This document shows positions 61,198 through 64,000 of a DNA stretch of 64,000 nt, one piece after another; the first letter of the stretch is position 1; every line of letters starts with the position of its first letter. Source of the stretch: Hymenopellis radicata (lineage: Eukaryota > Basidiomycota > Agaricomycetes > Agaricales > Physalacriaceae); the NCBI GenBank assembly GCA_015501595.1, contig JADNRX010000149.1:59445-123444 (forward strand), written 5' to 3'. The position numbers were made by a program, and so were the translations under genes. A model generated the notes under the pieces. It was not told the DNA's origin, ran no database searches, and saw only the letters and a list, made by a program, of their open reading frames with translations.

Positions 61198-62280
61198 ATG
61201 GGCGCATCGATGGACATGCTGGCGGCGGGCTTGACGCACATAGCCGGTGAGGAGTCTTCAGGCTTTGTGCGTGTTATTTTCCTGATGCTTATCCAGGCTG
61301 TCTTTATCGCCTGCACGTCACTCCCGCCTCCGTCTCCAGTGTGCGCAGGTAATTTATCCTCCCTCGTTAGAAGTCTTCATCAATGCTCCTCCACAGATAT
61401 CAACGTTAACAACGAAGAACAGGAACGTGTAACATCTGAACCACGACGCCACACAACACACACACACTCTCTTCTTCAAATTAATCACTCCTGTTACGCA
61501 AATTCCCGTCGATGCCCAGGGGTTCGGGACTCCGATTCTGGTAAGCTTTAAATTATTCAACATTGCAGTACTCATGTGGTCTATGCACAGATTAGACCCC
61601 AAAGATAACCGCAAGGCTTCCGGCTTTCGAATTACGCTGGGGTCGCCACAGATCCACGAGTATGAACGGCCTTGTTCAACAAGCCGAAGAGCGCCAAATG
61701 GGCTTTCCGGGTACGCCTGTGTTATCGCATCTGAGGTCCCAATTCAAGCAGAAGTGCCGTTGACAGCTCCTCTATATCCCAAGCGTGATTCTGTTGATGG
61801 TATGGTGCATCTCGATCATGGTACGTTCGTTCGTGTGCGGGAAATAGTAAAGTGATGACATCGAGGGCGCAGACTCTGACGAATACGGAGGAAGTGGCGT
61901 TCGAGGCCTCTCATATGGTTCTGCACGGCCGGCGTGGATTCGGTCAAGTAAATCGCCCTCGTCTCAAAGTGGCCGCCTTCAATGATAACTGACATCCATC
62001 TTCAGTGCCAAGATCGCCGATTCCCTTGTCGCCGCAGACTTGCTCGCCATGATTGGTATCAAAGGTCTGCTTTTCCGTTTCTTGTGGAGGTGGTCCTGAC
62101 TGGTATGCGGTGCAGTCGGGATTATCATCATGATTGTAAAGAACTGGAGCGCGTTCAATTCTGTCGGAAACACGAACAAGGACCTGCAGCTCTCCGTCTT
62201 TGTTCGCTTTGGGATTTTCAGCGTTATGATCTGGGCTGCTGGCGGGTATGGATACGTCTATGAGAAGTTCCAAGTTGACT
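61198..62280 (+). CDS. possible membrane-protein exons
   Basis: Two hydrophobic stretches are seen: GFVRVIFLMLIQAVFIACT near 61260-61320 and, near 62110-62270, AVGIIIMIVKNWSAFN plus VFVRFGIFSVMIWAAGGYGY. Between them are Ser/Thr-rich and acidic runs. The exons cannot be joined with confidence. They could be parts of one or two uncharacterised membrane genes or relics. Confidence 0.3.
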
Positions 62281-62536
62281 GAATTCGTTATCAGGCTGGC
62301 GGCGGGGGGCTCACGTCCAACTCGCGTGACTCAGCGGCCTTCGCCAACGTACGGGCGCTTATTGTGCGCGCTTGCATTGAATATGGCGCTCGCGTACCTT
62401 AGCTGCCTTGATTATCGTGCTCGATATCTCCGATCGCGTGCCTGATTCGGATATCTCCGATCGCGTGGCTTTTGCCGCCTGCACTTTGATACCGATCAGG
62501 CGCTTATTCTACGCGCTCGCCTCCATCATCGACGAC

Positions 62537-64000
62537 ATGTCTGCGCCCCCGCCCGCTATCACCGACAACGCGCCTATCAAGCTATTCTACGACACCTCTA
62601 TTACTTCCAAAATTTGGCGCCATTGGAATGGGGATCCCGCGACTACCAAATGTGGCGTAGCCTTGCGAGACGCCGCAGCGCAATACGCGGCCGATTTCCA
62701 GGGCCGAGCCCGCATCTTCGCGTTGATGTACGCTGTCTTCCGTTATCTGCCGTCCTCATTTTCGTTATGGCTGTAGGCCGTCGTATTTCCACTATTCGCC
62801 CGCCGAGTCGACGGACTCGTTGCCATTCAAGCATGTCACAATCCGTGTTTACGGCGAAGATGATTATGCCATCGGTTGCGTGGAGTGGGCAGCGCCGGGA
62901 ATGGGAATGTCTAAGCGATGGGTGTACGACGCGGCGACGGTTGTTGGGTACATGTGGGCGTGCTGGGCGTGGTCGACAATCTGCGGAGGCCAAGCACTTT
63001 TTCGTTCGCGGCCGGTACAGCGAGGTGCGTATTTCTATTATGTGACTATTCATTGGCTAATCCCTTCTAGTTACTTGACCATATGTAGGATTGGACGAAG
63101 ACGCAGTTACATATGATGTATTTTTGGATCTGTGGCGCAGATATATTGGTGGTTTCTTGTCTCGTAGTACTTGTCGCATCTCGTTCCCAAGGCATTGGCA
63201 AAGTCTGAAGCGTCCATCCGTACGTCTGTTTCTACGTTTCCGTGATTTCTGAATCCCAGCGCTTACAATATGACAGCTCGACGGACAGATTGGAAGCACG
63301 AGGTCGGGATTGCTTTGGATCCAGGACAATACATGGTGTGCGTTGTGATAGCCCTCGATGCTTTTGTTCGGCTAATCGTTTTGCGTGATCCTAGCGCCAC
63401 TCGCATTGACCAGGCCTTATGGAGAAGGACAAATGTTGCCGGTAATTGTTGTCGTCTCTTGGACTGGCCTTGGATCTACAAGCGACTGGCCTTGGATCTA
63501 CAAAGGTCCAGTCCATATAACCACCTCTTGGCCTTCCTCGGTACGCATAATTCCTTACTTCCCCGACACCCAGCATTCATGCATCCCCCAGTTTTATTCG
63601 AACTCCAACACGACGAGTGGTTCAAAGCCATCCCGGCTGAATACCTTCTCGAGCTGGATGATGCCGGAGATCTCATGGACACTCGTCTCGTTCCCGCGCC
63701 AGTTGATGGAATTCCCCTGCTCGAGTTGGACGATGAGGGCGAGATCATCCAGGAAAGCGTAATTCCCGATGCGCCTTCCACAGGTGGTGGTGGTGGTGGT
63801 GGTGGTATTCCTTGCCTCGAACTGGACGATCATGGGAGGTCACCGAGAAACCTTCTTGCCCGAGGACAGTCTTCCGATAGCGACTCGGATACCGAATCAG
63901 AGGTGTCTCTCGCCCCAGGAGAGGTGTTCCGTGTCCGAACCCTTATCATTCTACCTGTAAGCTCAACCCCCCGTCCCAGCATTCCTAGCTCACCCTATGA
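62537..64000 (+). CDS. uncharacterised protein, partial at right edge
   Basis: Exons 62537-62727, 62777-63024 and 63089-63219 join in phase (MSAPPPAITDNAP..., RIFALM|PSYFHYSP..., SRPVQR|GLDEDAVTYD...). Later exons are less certain: around 63289-63345 (VGIALDPGQYM), 63390-63540, and 63571 to the edge. The last contains HPPVLFELQHDEWFKAIP, then LLELDD repeats, a (GGT)8-coded Gly run at 63783-63807 and an Asp/Ser acidic stretch. Transcription continues beyond 64000. No domain recognised; Trp/Tyr-rich middle and acidic tail are noted. Confidence 0.5.

Overview
The window is nuclear DNA from a filamentous basidiomycete, very probably an Agaricomycete. Coding exons are split by many short (about 44-85 nt) GT-AG introns with CTAAY-type branch sites. 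Several gene families are typical of mushroom-forming fungi: DUF6535 membrane proteins, a KDZ transposase with a CxC2-type cysteine cluster, an F-box/LRR-like protein and a stand-alone Spt5-like protein. There are no bacterial operons, CRISPR arrays or rRNA genes. Introns were placed by hand from splice signals and reading-frame continuity.

Left arm (1-20.8 kb), mostly housekeeping or conserved fungal genes: a Shp1/p47 Cdc48 cofactor (-); two tail-to-tail coiled-coil paralogues (3.3-8.0 kb); two small proteins (8.3-9.9 kb); a KduD-like short-chain dehydrogenase (-); a degraded inverted duplicate of a GST/F-box promoter region (11.9-12.6 kb); a membrane-anchored Ser/Pro-rich protein (14.1-15.6 kb); an intact GST (-) divergent from an F-box protein (+); and the MAGE-family Smc5/6 subunit Nse3.

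Middle (20.8-41.5 kb): a 3.7 kb gene-poor stretch, then a rearranged cluster of two tandem DUF6535 genes, two head-to-head PIN-domain genes and at least two broken PIN-gene tails. After a 2.7 kb gene-free stretch comes a multi-exon glycosylated membrane protein.

Right arm (41.5-64 kb): a small TATA-driven protein; four tRNA-Gly(GCC) genes, each with a 20-21 nt intron, in alternating orientation; two MITEs with clear terminal inverted repeats and target-site duplications (one TA type, one with an 8-bp hAT-like duplication); an OTU deubiquitinase; a sugar-transporter pseudogene that stops beside a KDZ transposon; an Spt5-like KOW protein; and an uncharacterised gene running off the right edge.

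No single complete novel defence-like system can be proved. The most interesting pattern is the repeated association and duplication of DUF6535 and PIN-domain genes. Next come the paired inverted duplications, including a GST copy that has lost its centre, and the intron-bearing tRNA-Gly array interleaved with MITEs.
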